Shown: positions 16,010 through 26,500 of the stretch, in pieces
How the letters are laid out: each line of letters opens with the position of its first letter
Numbering within the stretch: the stretch's first letter is position 1
Source of the DNA: an uncultured Clostridia bacterium
GTDB taxonomy: Bacteria > Bacillota > Clostridia > Christensenellales > Borkfalkiaceae
Assembly (NCBI GenBank): GCA_934271265.1
Contig: CAKQRE010000019.1
Span: 32,881-96,880 of the forward strand
Reading direction: 5' to 3'
DNA length: 64,000 bases
Translations under genes and position numbers: made by a program
The notes under the pieces: generated by a model
The model's input: the letters and a program-made list of their open reading frames with translations, nothing else
Told to the model about the DNA's origin: nothing
Database searches by the model: none

Positions 16010-16134
16010 GGTTAAGTCTATAGGTCGTTGCAGACTGTTATTGATTCATCGAATATCACTTATTTATCAAAAACCGGAGGAAGAGACAGAAAAAAACAAA
16101 TTCCGTCTCATCGCGCCCTCAGGGGGAAAAAATC

Positions 16135-17982
16135 ATGAAAAGAAAAAGTAATAAAATATGGCGATTGGCGTTCCTCATCGTTGCGGACTCGCTTTCCGTC
16201 GTCATATCCATGCTGCTCGCGTATTTCACCACGGCGGACGACACGGCTTTCTCTGCCGAACTCGTCGCGGTAACGGGGGGAAACGTTCTCGTCACCGTCG
16301 CCTGCTTCGCCGCTATCGGGCTTTACTCGATCATCTTTTCGTCCGTCGGCGTTGTCGACGCGGTAAAACTCAGCTTTTCCGTCATCGCACTCGGTCTCGT
16401 GAATATCATTTTCGCCGCGGTCACGAACGGACGCTATTACGGCATCGGAACGGCTCTCGTATACAGCGCTTTTCTCTTTTACCTGACGGGCATTTCCCGC
16501 TTTTCCAAACGGATCGTAAGAATTTTCCTGAATCCCGGTCGTCGGAACGACAAAAACAAGAAACGCGTTATGATCGTAGGCGGCGGCGAAGCGGGGCTTG
16601 CCATTATCAGAGAGTTGCAGACTTCCGATAAAGTTGCCTATAAACCCGTATGCGTGATGGACGACAACTACGAAAAACTCGGAAAAACGATCTGTAACGT
16701 GAAGGTTGCCGGAACGACTTACGACATTAAAAAATACGCCGAGCTTTATCGGGTGGACGAGATCTTCATTACCATGCCTTCCGTAGACAAAAAAAGGCTG
16801 AGCAAGATCGTCGCCCGCTGTAAAGACGCAGGCAAACCGGTCAAAATCCTTCCGGGGATCTATCAGATCGCAAACGGTCAGTTTTCGGTGGAAAATCTCA
16901 GAAAAGTCGATGTCAGCGACCTTCTCGGCAGAGAACAGGTTTCCGTCAATCTCGACGAGATCATGGGCTACATCGAAAACAAAGTCGTTCTCGTGACGGG
17001 CGGCGGCGGATCGATCGGCAGCGAACTTTGCCGGCAGATCGCCACCCACAGACCGAAACAGCTTATCATTCTCGATATTTACGAAAACAACGCGTACGAC
17101 ATTCAGCAGGAACTTCTCCGCAACCACCCCGATCTCAATCTTCTTGTCCTGATCGCCAGCGTGAGAGACGCCGGCAAGATCGACGACGTGTTCCGCACCT
17201 ACCGCCCGCAGATCGTTTTCCATGCGGCGGCGCACAAACACGTGCCTTTAATGGAAACCAGCCCGTGCGAAGCGGTGAAAAACAACGTGTTCGGCACGTT
17301 GCACGTCGCCCACTACGCCGACATATATCAGGTACAAACCTTCGTTCAGATCTCCACCGACAAAGCCGTTAACCCGACGAACATCATGGGGGCGACGAAA
17401 AGGATCTGCGAGATGATCGTTCAGACCATCGGCAAACACAGCGAACACACGAAATTCGTCGCCGTAAGATTCGGCAACGTACTCGGTTCCAACGGTTCCG
17501 TGATCCCCCTGTTCAAAAAACAAATCGAGGAAGGGGGGCCCGTTACCGTGACCCATAAAGACATCATCCGTTATTTCATGACCATTCCCGAAGCCGTTTC
17601 CCTCGTTCTGCAGGCGGGATGTTACGCAAAGGAAGGGCAGATCTTCGTTCTCGATATGGGCGAACCCGTCAGGATCTACGACCTTGCCGTCAACCTGATC
17701 AAACTTTCCGGGTATGAACCGGGCGTGAATATGGATATCGTATGTACCGGTCTTCGTCCCGGCGAAAAACTTTACGAAGAAAGGCTCATGGACGAAGAAG
17801 GGATGCAGAAAACCCCGAACGGACTTATTTCCGTAGCAAAACCCATTCCTCTGGACGAAATCTTCCTTTGGGAAAGTCTGAAAAAATTGTACGAAGAAGC
17901 GTATGCCGAGACGGATAAAATGAAAGAATTCGTCGCCGCCCTCGTTCCGACCTATCATATCGACCGCGAACACGAATCATAA
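16135..17982 (+). CDS. Membrane-bound nucleotide-sugar 4,6-dehydratase (PglF/CapD type)
   Basis: 615 residues. Four N-terminal membrane segments (residues about 10-130), a first Rossmann-like domain with 'VMIVGGGEAGLAII', then the SDR domain with 'VVLVTGGGGSIGSELCRQI' (NAD-binding GxxGxxG), 'FHAAAHKHVPLME' and 'ISTDKAVNPTNIMGATKR', in which Met replaces the usual SDR Tyr, as in PglF/FlaA1-like dehydratases. It most likely converts UDP-GlcNAc to the 4-keto-6-deoxy sugar. The PLP aminotransferase at 36271 and sugar transferase at 35553, at the far end of the neighbouring operon, would complete a bacillosamine-type initiating sugar. It is convergent to that operon. Confidence 0.9.
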   Translation: MKRKSNKIWRLAFLIVADSLSVVISMLLAYFTTADDTAFSAELVAVTGGNVLVTVACFAAIGLYSIIFSSVGVVDAVKLSFSVIALGLVNIIFAAVTNGRYYGIGTALVYSAFLFYLTGISRFSKRIVRIFLNPGRRNDKNKKRVMIVGGGEAGLAIIRELQTSDKVAYKPVCVMDDNYEKLGKTICNVKVAGTTYDIKKYAELYRVDEIFITMPSVDKKRLSKIVARCKDAGKPVKILPGIYQIANGQFSVENLRKVDVSDLLGREQVSVNLDEIMGYIENKVVLVTGGGGSIGSELCRQIATHRPKQLIILDIYENNAYDIQQELLRNHPDLNLLVLIASVRDAGKIDDVFRTYRPQIVFHAAAHKHVPLMETSPCEAVKNNVFGTLHVAHYADIYQVQTFVQISTDKAVNPTNIMGATKRICEMIVQTIGKHSEHTKFVAVRFGNVLGSNGSVIPLFKKQIEEGGPVTVTHKDIIRYFMTIPEAVSLVLQAGCYAKEGQIFVLDMGEPVRIYDLAVNLIKLSGYEPGVNMDIVCTGLRPGEKLYEERLMDEEGMQKTPNGLISVAKPIPLDEIFLWESLKKLYEEAYAETDKMKEFVAALVPTYHIDREHES

Positions 17983-18009
17983 TTCTCCCCTCCGGGAGCC
18001 GGATAAAAA

Positions 18010-18036
18010 AACGAGCCTTTCACCGAAAGGCTCGTT
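18010..18036 (+). terminator. Rho-independent terminator of the dehydratase gene
   Basis: Perfect 12-bp stem AACGAGCCTTTC (18010-18021) / GAAAGGCTCGTT (18025-18036), 3-nt loop, followed by TTTCTTT. Confidence 0.93.
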
Positions 18037-18207
18037 TTTCTTTGACTCCGCGACAAATGCCGGAAGCAAGCATCAATATAAACCTCCGTAAACCGTGTTG
18101 GTTGTATGAGTATTATAGACAGAAATAACAAGAAGGACGACACGATTAAATAATTAAGCGAGACTTTCAAAAAAGCAAGCCTCACTGTATGCAAGCAACC
18201 GATACTA

Positions 18208-19371
18208 TCAATACCCAATACGAAGTTGGTGCAACATTTCTTTGGTTTTGGTCTGCACTTCACTTGTCGTGGAAGAATTGAGTTTCAGTTCGCTTACACT
18301 TCTCTTAAATCCACCGCAAAAAATCAATTTGAACCATCTGCGCACTTCGAAAACAGGAAGAAGCCATCGTTTTCCTTCCAGTGACGGATAATGGAATTTC
18401 AGGACGTCATATGGTAACCAAATACGAGAGAAGGCATATCTGATCTTTCCGCCTTTTCGAATTTGCTGTACGGAAACACGATTCGCTGTCGTACCATATA
18501 CACCGCCTTTCAGGAGATAGTCTTGCATTCGGCGAGTTATGTCAGTATGTTCGCCATTCCCGAACCACGCCTCAGACAGAGCCTCCGCTTGTTTGGCAAA
18601 TACAAGCAAACCACCTTTAGCAAGAAGTGCATCACGCTCTTCTCTGTCGAAAGAAACACAGTGATTCAGAACCCAAATATCAATAAACGGACGGATTCCG
18701 CATCCCCCGTTTACAAAATGCTTTGCCATATGTGCAGTGTGATAGAAGAAAAACAGATCATCTCCGAAAATATATTCCGAAGTATCGGAAACGGGAGATG
18801 CATTTTCCCATGCACTCCTCAGAATATCTGCCGCAGAGCCGACTATTTTGTCTTCAATCAGACTGTAATGCAGCTCCAGATGAACACCGCTGTCAGAAAA
18901 CATGCCGACATCGTGCGAGCCTTTTGAATCGGCTTTGTATCCCGCAGCAGAGGTAAGTGCCGAAACAGCACGCTCAAGGTCGCTTTCATGCACAAGCACA
19001 TCAATATCACAGCTTGTCCTCATCCACGGTTCGGGGTAATATCGGCGCAGAACAGAACCCTTAAGCGGTATAAACGGGATCTTCTCTTCATTCAGGACTT
19101 TGCGCAGCCGCCCGAGCTCGTAGTTTATCTTCTCGTATCTGTAAACGGCAAGCATTATCTGCTTTTGAAATTTTGCCTTGATCTCACCGTCTTCGATGAG
19201 GTTGTTTTTGATCAGAGCATCACCGACAAGATGGGCAAGGTCATGGGATTTTGAGAGTTTGTACAGCTTTACAAATTCTTCATCTATGAGCTTATACTGC
19301 GATTTATCAATGTTTTTGCCGCAAACTTCATATGCTATCAGATCCATCATCGCGCGGATAAGCTCTTTCAT
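18208..19371 (-). CDS. Nucleotidyltransferase family protein (PF14907-like)
   Basis: 387 residues from ATG 19371 with AGGAG upstream. Looks like the uncharacterised nucleotidyltransferase family: 'FIPLKGSVLRRYYPEPWMRTSCDIDVLV' has the KG...R and the DxD metal pair (DID), then 'HLELHYSLI' and 'HMAKHFVNGGCGIRPFIDIW'. Substrate unknown. Such proteins occur both in polysaccharide loci and in peptide clusters with PqqD, HprK-like and S26 genes, like the cassette at 1132-4277. It is the last gene of the polysaccharide operon. Confidence 0.75.
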   Translation of the reverse strand: MKELIRAMMDLIAYEVCGKNIDKSQYKLIDEEFVKLYKLSKSHDLAHLVGDALIKNNLIEDGEIKAKFQKQIMLAVYRYEKINYELGRLRKVLNEEKIPFIPLKGSVLRRYYPEPWMRTSCDIDVLVHESDLERAVSALTSAAGYKADSKGSHDVGMFSDSGVHLELHYSLIEDKIVGSAADILRSAWENASPVSDTSEYIFGDDLFFFYHTAHMAKHFVNGGCGIRPFIDIWVLNHCVSFDREERDALLAKGGLLVFAKQAEALSEAWFGNGEHTDITRRMQDYLLKGGVYGTTANRVSVQQIRKGGKIRYAFSRIWLPYDVLKFHYPSLEGKRWLLPVFEVRRWFKLIFCGGFKRSVSELKLNSSTTSEVQTKTKEMLHQLRIGY

Positions 19372-19390
19372 GACAGTACTCCTTTTTGAT

Positions 19391-20575
19391 TTAATCCCTG
19401 AAATACAGATCCCTCGTATAGACCTTATCAAGCACGTCTGCAATATCATCGTTATACCTGTTGGCGAGAATAACGTCGCTAATCTGCTTGAATTCGTCAA
19501 GATTCCGAATGACGCGACTGTTGAAAAAGCTATCCTCTTTCATGGTCGGCTCGTAAATTACGACCTCAATCCCCTTCGCCTTGATACGCTTCATAACGCC
19601 CTGGATTGAGGATTGGCGGAAGTTATCGCTTCCCGCTTTCATGGTAAGGCGATATACACCGACAATCTTCGGATTCTTTGCAATGATCTGATCCGCGATG
19701 AAATCCTTTCGCGTGGCGTTCGCCGCAACGATTGCCGAAATAATATTCTGCGGCACATCATTATAGTTTGCAAGCAGCTGCTTTGTATCCTTGGGAAGGC
19801 AATATCCGCCGTAGCCGAAGGACGGGTTATTATAGTGATTTCCGATTCTGGGATCAAGGCAGACGCCCTCGATGATCGACTTTGTATCAAGTCCTCTGAC
19901 CTGTGCGTATGTATCAAGTTCGTTGAAATACGATACGCGGAGCGCAAGGTATGTATTCGCAAACAGCTTCACTGCCTCCGCTTCGGTCGGGTTCATGAAG
20001 CGGACCTCGATATCTTCCTTGATCGCCCCCTCTTTGAGAAGGTTGGCAAAAGTTTCGGCAGCCTTATGAAGTCTTGCATTTTTGACCGGGACACCGACAA
20101 TGATGCGGCTCGGGTAAAGGTTATCGTACAGCGCATGTCCTTCGCGAAGGAATTCCGGGCTGAACAGAATGTTGTCGCAGCAATACTCTTCTTTTGCGCC
20201 ATCGGTAAATCCTACGGGAACGGTAGACTTGACTATCATTACCGCATCCGGATTGACCGCAATGACCTGCTTTATTACGCTTTCGACCGAGCTTGTGTCA
20301 AAATAGTTCTTTGACGGGTCAAAGTTGGTTGGAGTTGAGATGATGACAAGCTCTGCGTCTCGGAAAGCGCTGTCGCCGTCGATGGTCGCTTCAAGGTCAA
20401 GGTCTTTATTTGCCAGGTATTCTTCAATTTCCTTATCGACGATCGGTGACTTCTTATTGTTGATCATCTCCACTTTCTCGGGGATGATATCGACCGCCTT
20501 TACCGTATTATGCTGTGCCAAAAGAATCGCCATGGAAAGACCGACATAGCCGGTTCCCGCTACTGCTATTTTCAT
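19391..20575 (-). CDS. ugd: UDP-glucose 6-dehydrogenase family
   Basis: 394 residues. Rossmann motif 'IAVAGTGYVGLSMAILLA', NAD region 'VIISTPTNFDP', 'STVPVGFTD' and 'FSPEFLREGHALYDNLYPSRIIVG', and the catalytic-Cys segment 'FGYGGYCLPKDTKQL'. Oxidises UDP-glucose to UDP-glucuronate in two steps. Next to the UDP-glucuronate 4-epimerase gene, implying supply of GlcA/GalA for the polymer. Confidence 0.93.
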   Translation of the reverse strand: MKIAVAGTGYVGLSMAILLAQHNTVKAVDIIPEKVEMINNKKSPIVDKEIEEYLANKDLDLEATIDGDSAFRDAELVIISTPTNFDPSKNYFDTSSVESVIKQVIAVNPDAVMIVKSTVPVGFTDGAKEEYCCDNILFSPEFLREGHALYDNLYPSRIIVGVPVKNARLHKAAETFANLLKEGAIKEDIEVRFMNPTEAEAVKLFANTYLALRVSYFNELDTYAQVRGLDTKSIIEGVCLDPRIGNHYNNPSFGYGGYCLPKDTKQLLANYNDVPQNIISAIVAANATRKDFIADQIIAKNPKIVGVYRLTMKAGSDNFRQSSIQGVMKRIKAKGIEVVIYEPTMKEDSFFNSRVIRNLDEFKQISDVILANRYNDDIADVLDKVYTRDLYFRD

Positions 20576-20674
20576 ATTCGTTTTTCTCCTGTCTTAATTT
20601 TGAAAATGGAATATGCTTTCTTGCTGTCCCTACGAGTGTTTCTCCATGGCAACTTGCATAAAAGCGAAAGGTAA

Positions 20675-21748
20675 TCAAACCTGATAGAATTTCTTATACC
20701 ACTCGGCAAAGCGGCGAAGACCTGTGCGAAGCGGCGTGTTCGGCTTAAAGCCCGTGTCGGCTTCAAGTGCCGAGGTATCGGCATAAGTGACCGGCACATC
20801 GCCCGCTTGCATGGGCACGAGCTTTTTATGCGCTTCAAAGTCATAATCAGCAGGAAGCACCTCCGCGCGGATCAGCTCTTCCTGTAAAATCGTCACGAAG
20901 TCAAGCAGATTTTCGGGATTGCTGTTGCCGATGTTATATATGCGGTAGGGCGGAAGCGGAAGTCCGTCATCGCCGTTCTTTTTCTCGGGCGCGCGCTCCA
21001 TAACGCGCTTAATGCCTTCAACAATATCGTCCACATAGGTAAAATCACGCTTGCAGTTACCATAGTTGAATATCTGAATTGTCTCACCTTTAAGAAGTTT
21101 GTTTGTAAAGCCGAAGTATGCCATATCGGGCCGACCGGCAGGTCCGTAGACCGTAAAGAAGCGAAGACCCGTGGACGGAATGTTATACAGCTTGGAATAA
21201 GCGTGCGCAAGAAGTTCATTCGACTTTTTGGTTGCCGCGTAAAGCGAAACCGGGTTGTCTACCTTGTCGTCTGTCGAGTACGGCACCTTTTTATTCGAAC
21301 CGTAAACCGAAGAAGAGGAAGCGTAAACGAGATGCTCCACCGGGTAATTACGGCAGGCTTCAAGAATGTTGTAAAAACCGATGAGATTGCTCTCAATATA
21401 CACATCCGGATTTGTTATCGAATAACGCACGCCCGCCTGCGCCGCAAGATTCACGACGATTTCGGGGTTGGATCCCGTAAAGATTTTCTCAATGAGCGGC
21501 TTATCCGCGAGATTCCCTTTTATGAATGTCCATTTGCTTCCCTGCTTGGTCTCGGCAAGCTTTTCAATCTCGGCAAGACGGTATTCCTTGATGGAAACGT
21601 CGTAGTAGTCGTTCATGTTGTCAAGCCCGATGAGATTCACACCGCTTACGGTATTCAGAAGCTCCGTCACAAGGTTCGCACCGATAAATCCGGCTGCCCC
21701 TGTGACAAGAATTGTTTTGTTTTCAAGTTTTATATTCGGCGTCAGCAT
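20675..21748 (-). CDS. UDP-glucuronate 4-epimerase-like SDR
   Basis: 357 residues. 'ILVTGAAGFIGANLVTELL' NAD-binding motif, 'VNLAAQAGVRYSITNPD', catalytic 'VYASSSSVYGSNKKVP' and 'SLYAATKKSNELLAHAYSKLY' (YxxxK), 'GLRFFTVYGPAGRPDMAYF'. The AAQAGVRYS and GPxGRPDMA signatures match UDP-glucuronate 4-epimerases (GAE/LspL group), giving UDP-galacturonate. Immediately upstream of ugd in transcription order. Confidence 0.9.
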   Translation of the reverse strand: MLTPNIKLENKTILVTGAAGFIGANLVTELLNTVSGVNLIGLDNMNDYYDVSIKEYRLAEIEKLAETKQGSKWTFIKGNLADKPLIEKIFTGSNPEIVVNLAAQAGVRYSITNPDVYIESNLIGFYNILEACRNYPVEHLVYASSSSVYGSNKKVPYSTDDKVDNPVSLYAATKKSNELLAHAYSKLYNIPSTGLRFFTVYGPAGRPDMAYFGFTNKLLKGETIQIFNYGNCKRDFTYVDDIVEGIKRVMERAPEKKNGDDGLPLPPYRIYNIGNSNPENLLDFVTILQEELIRAEVLPADYDFEAHKKLVPMQAGDVPVTYADTSALEADTGFKPNTPLRTGLRRFAEWYKKFYQV

Positions 21749-21860
21749 TTCGTTATCCCCTTATATACTTTTTTTTGCGTTCTCATAATTTTCAAAGATT
21801 CCGACAACACAACAACAGATCGGCGTTTCCGTTGCTTGATCGATGCTGTTACGGTTCGGT

Positions 21861-23384
21861 CTACTTTTTTGATATCCGCCGTTGAACTTTCTTTACAGCC
21901 TCCAAAACTTCTTTAATGTACAGAACCGCATTGACCGCAACAGTAGAAATCAATGCCGCACACCCGACTTTCACAGCCAAAACGACCCATGAAAGATAGT
22001 TGACCGATCTCATGGCAAAAAATGTTGAAAACAGATTTACTGCTCCGAACAGAAGGGCTACGCAAACAGCATCCGTGAAAATGTGCTTTACAAAATGCCT
22101 AATGGGACGACAGATAATATTTCGCGACAAATACCATGACAAATATATTGTCCGGTACGCCATTGCCGCAAGCGTACCTATCGCTACACCGATCAGACCA
22201 AAGTTAAATACGAGTACCACGGAAACAACAATATTGATAACCGCTTCAATTATTGCACTCCACTGCGTCTGCTTATAGTGACCGGCAGCAAGAATCATGA
22301 TATTATACGGAAGACGCAGACAATATGCGGCTTGCGCAATCGTTATCAGGTACGCAAAAGATGGAACAATGTAGTTTGCATCCGAAATATCGGCTGTATA
22401 AACGCGCACAAACGGAACAATCAAAACCGCAGTGGCCGAAAAGACTAATGTAACTAAGGTATGTAAAAACCACTCAATATGAGAGAAAGAGCGGTTCAAT
22501 TTGTCAGTTTCGTTTTTCGCAAGCATGTTACCCAACATCGCCTGCATCCCGTTTGTCATTGATACAACAATTTGCTTCACACCATTAACAACAAGGTGAT
22601 ACACCGCATATACAGATACATTTTCAAGTGTGGACAAAAACGTCAGAACGACTGTATCCGTATTGCCGAGCACAACAGCTGCAATGTGTTGAGCAAGCCC
22701 GTTCCATTTTTGTTTTATCGGTTCGCCCGTAAACCGGATTTTGTGATCGATCTTATACTTTCTTTTTGCGATAACAGAAAGAAGCACCGGCTGTGCAAGG
22801 AAGATAAGTGAAGTGACCAGTTTGACGACCTGAATTGACGCCCCGGCATTCATTAGCAAAATGCAACTTGTAGTATTCAGAATCAATGCTACAGAATGAA
22901 TGCTGTACTGAATAAACCCAAGCTGATCCGCATTAAGAAGCAGACGATATGTCATGCCCAGATAGTACTGAGCAAAGCTACTGATAGATATGACAAATAT
23001 AAGGATCAGCGTGGACAGATAATCGAATGAACTCAGCGTAATCAGCGGATAAAACACCATAAGAATTGCGGTGTAACCCAACAGAATATACGCAATTTTC
23101 TTAAAAAACCGATCTGCAGATACGACTATCTTACTTACTTCCTGCATATCGTTGCTAGCCAAAGGCTTATACAGTGCCGATTGCACTACGGCTCCGACAC
23201 CGCATTCCGCAAGAGAAATGAACCCCAAAAACTGAGTTATGGACGACACCAAACCATTAACTGCCGATCCGTAAAAAGACAGAAAAAAGCGTGGAACTAT
23301 AAAGCCACAGATAATCGTAATAACCTGATATATCAACGATGATGTCGAATTCATCATCAGTTTTGTTTTACGCGTCACTATCAT
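21861..23384 (-). CDS. Polysaccharide flippase, Wzx/MATE-like
   Basis: 507 residues from ATG 23384 (GGAG just upstream). About 12-14 hydrophobic segments along the whole length; N-terminus 'LIYQVITIICGFIVPRFFLSFYGSAVNGL' is typical of oligosaccharide flippases of the MOP superfamily. It should move the lipid-linked repeat unit to the outer face, where the Wzy-type polymerase (28926) acts. The longer open frame upstream to 23612 has no family-like sequence and was not used. Confidence 0.88.
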   Translation of the reverse strand: MIVTRKTKLMMNSTSSLIYQVITIICGFIVPRFFLSFYGSAVNGLVSSITQFLGFISLAECGVGAVVQSALYKPLASNDMQEVSKIVVSADRFFKKIAYILLGYTAILMVFYPLITLSSFDYLSTLILIFVISISSFAQYYLGMTYRLLLNADQLGFIQYSIHSVALILNTTSCILLMNAGASIQVVKLVTSLIFLAQPVLLSVIAKRKYKIDHKIRFTGEPIKQKWNGLAQHIAAVVLGNTDTVVLTFLSTLENVSVYAVYHLVVNGVKQIVVSMTNGMQAMLGNMLAKNETDKLNRSFSHIEWFLHTLVTLVFSATAVLIVPFVRVYTADISDANYIVPSFAYLITIAQAAYCLRLPYNIMILAAGHYKQTQWSAIIEAVINIVVSVVLVFNFGLIGVAIGTLAAMAYRTIYLSWYLSRNIICRPIRHFVKHIFTDAVCVALLFGAVNLFSTFFAMRSVNYLSWVVLAVKVGCAALISTVAVNAVLYIKEVLEAVKKVQRRISKK

Positions 23385-23478
23385 TCTCCAGTAAAAACAT
23401 GTGTCTTCGTGAATCTTTGTGCCACTTTCGAATATGCATAATTCAATCAAACTTAGCCGGAGGTAAATTCGTTGCCCA

Positions 23479-23533
23479 CCGCACGCCACGTGGAGGCTTT
23501 GATCGTGTGCGGTAACCCGCCCATTCGGGTGGG
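23479..23533 (-). other. Intergenic hairpins between the secreted-protein gene and the flippase gene
   Basis: CCGCAC (23479-23484) pairs with GTGCGG (23507-23512), and CCCGCCC (23516-23522) pairs with GGGTGGG (23527-23533, one wobble). No U-tract follows, so these look like processing or stability hairpins rather than a terminator. Confidence 0.4.
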
Positions 23534-23541
23534 CTTTGCAT

Positions 23542-26500
23542 TTAGTTGTTTGTAACCATCTTACCATCTTCACCGAAGTAGTAAGTGCCTGCTGGGAGCA
23601 AACCGTTTGCATATTCTTCCGTAATTGTCTGATATCCGCTCTGTTTCAGCTTGCCACTGTAGCATACATAATAGTAGGCATCGTCAATTTTAATAAGACC
23701 GACATCCTGCTGAATCTTTCCGTCTACTTTGTATACGTAGCGATTGTTTGCTTCATCCCATACGATACCTGTAGTATGGTCTTTTTCAGCGGGAACAACC
23801 ATTTTACAATTTTCGTCGAAGTAGTAAATGCCTACAAAGTTCAAACCGTTTGCGTATTCTTCCGTAATTGTCTGATACCCGCTCTGCTTCAACTTGCCGC
23901 TGTAGCATACATAATAGTAGGCATCGTCAATTTTAATAAGACCGACATCCTGCTGAATCTTTCCGTCTACTTTGTATACAAAGCGATTGTTTGCTTCATC
24001 CCATACAATACCTGTAGTATGGTCTTTTTCAGAAATGACCATCTTGCAATCTTCGCCAAAGTAATAAGTGCCGGCAGGCAATAATCCGTTGGTTTTGTTC
24101 GTGGAAATCGTATAGGTGATATTTTTAAGTAATTTTCCGCTGAATACGGCATAGTAATATCCGTCGTTAAATTTTATTAAGCCTTTATCTTTTATGATTA
24201 CGCCGTCAGAGTTGATGTAGTATGTATCTTCATTACAGTCAGTTACAAGTCCCTCTTGCGTTAACTTTTCAATGAGGCTACCGTCACTGCCAAATTTAAA
24301 TGCATATTTGTTGTAGGAAGCAGCATCTTGTAATACATGAATTCCTGTGGTAACATAACCATCAGCGGCAAAATTATATGTGATACCGTTGATTTCCACC
24401 AGCTTTATATAACCTGGATTAGTTGCTGCATAATAGGAAGGTCCATAGTAATATCTTTTTCCATTTGATGTCGTATGCCATGCGCCGTTAGTCATACCCG
24501 TCTCATCAAATTCAAAAGTTACTCCGCCTACAACATATTCTCCGGTTGCCGCAACTTTTGTATAACCTTTAAAGTAGTGCCATTGCTCTTCTATCTGCAC
24601 CCAGCCGCCGGTGAGAGAACCAAGTTTCGAATAACACCATTTTCCTTCTATCTGAACAAGACCTGTATATTTGCCCTGATTCTTGCCGTCGTCGCCGAAG
24701 TTGTAGTAAACACCGTCGACTGCATAGATACCGGTCACTTTCTTGCCGTCTACATAGTAGTAATCGCCGTTCCAGCCGTCAGCTATTACAACACCGTCAA
24801 CATAGGTCTTCCCGTCAGTCCATATACCGTTGAACAGAGCGTCACAGCCGGTGCACTTAAGCACGCCGTCAACAACCTCATAGCTATGTCCTGTTGCGGG
24901 AACGGTCGTGCCCCAGTCAACAACGGAGTTGCAGACTTTGCAGAACGTTCTGCCCGTGTAGCCTGCTTCCGTGCAGGTCGCTGCCTTGTCGGCAAGTGCT
25001 TCTGCGGTGTGAATATGTCCGCCATTCCAAGAGTTATAATATGCCTTTCCTTCGTCTGTGGAGATCATATCCTTCGCCATCTTGTACATCTCGGTGTCGA
25101 CCTGAGGACCTTCACCGGAGAATGTATCGGTCGTACCGTCGATAAATGAAACGATACCGCGGTCGATTTCCATGCTGATGTCGATGGGCCAGAATTCCTT
25201 CATGCTCTTGAACTGAGCATAGGTATATGCAGATTGCCCTTTCTTTTTCCCGTTTGTATAGGTATAACCCATTTTGAGTTCCCATGTGCGGATAGGCAGA
25301 GAAGCAAGTACAGCTTCGCCGGTCTGTGTATTTTCACCGGTGCGCGTGATTGTGATCGTTGCGATGTTTTCATCGTCCTGAATGCTGTATTCAGCCGTGA
25401 ATCCTGCGGCAACTTCCATATGGTCAAGTTCCCACTTGCTCATATTGTTGAGGTCGATATCAACAGTAACAGACTGAACCTTTTCGATATCCGTAGCAAC
25501 GATATCGGCATACCATACAGAGCCGAGAAGGATCTTATCAAGCGTAGGATCATGCGCTACAACCTTGACTGTAGATTTGCCCGATTTTGCCTGAACATTG
25601 ATCGTGCGGATCACAGAAGCATAGTTGCCCTGATTATCGCAGATTGAGAATTTAACATGGTGCATGCCGTCTGCAAGAGTTACATCGGAAAGTGACATAA
25701 CACCGTCCTTATATGTGCAGGCGGTTTCAACGCCGTCGATATATGCCTTTGCAGTAGCGATATTCAGACCTGTGAAATTGTTCTTCTTAGTATTGTCGGC
25801 AACCTTGACACCGAAGCTGAGAACATTTTTGGAAACGGTCTGACCGTTCAGAACCGTTGCATCAGACATGCTACCTGTTGCATAGGTCACATCACCGAAC
25901 ACGGGTGCCTCGCGGTCGTCAACAGCATCGGAATAGTCAACGGTGATATCGTCAACATACATTACGTATCTGCCGTTATAAGACTTGTGCTCGTTGTAAT
26001 AATAATTAAATTCTGCACCGTCACGGTCGGAAATGTAGAACTGAACGATGTATCCCTGATGGAGATACAGTCCCTTATATTCGCTGAGGTCAATGGAAAG
26101 ATAGTGCCAACCGGGTTCCTCAAAAGTACTTACAACACCTGTTCCGGAATTTTTATCGTCCATCAGAGTATTTGTTATTAAACTTGTACCCTTTGAATAA
26201 GTACCATCTGCATTTATTGACGTGAGAGGAAATACAGTGTAGCGAATCCATGTGGATACATCTTCATCTGAAATGTATATCCACATACCAAGACGCGTTG
26301 CATCTCGGAATTCCATTTCGTCTCCCCAATAACGGATTGCTGTCATCATATAACCGGATTCAAGAGAGTTGCCGTAGTTGATATCGAGCGCCATGGCACC
26401 ATTGCCGCTGTGGACCTTGCCGGTTTCCGCTGTTACGGGATATACCTTGCCTTCGGGATATACATAGTTAAAATTAGCATATTCCAAAGTAAAGTCACTT

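Noticed and set aside
23560..24045. CRISPR-like or intergenic repeat array
   Set aside because: The 243-bp units are in frame within a coding sequence and encode protein repeats; there are no short regularly spaced repeats with unique spacers anywhere in the window.
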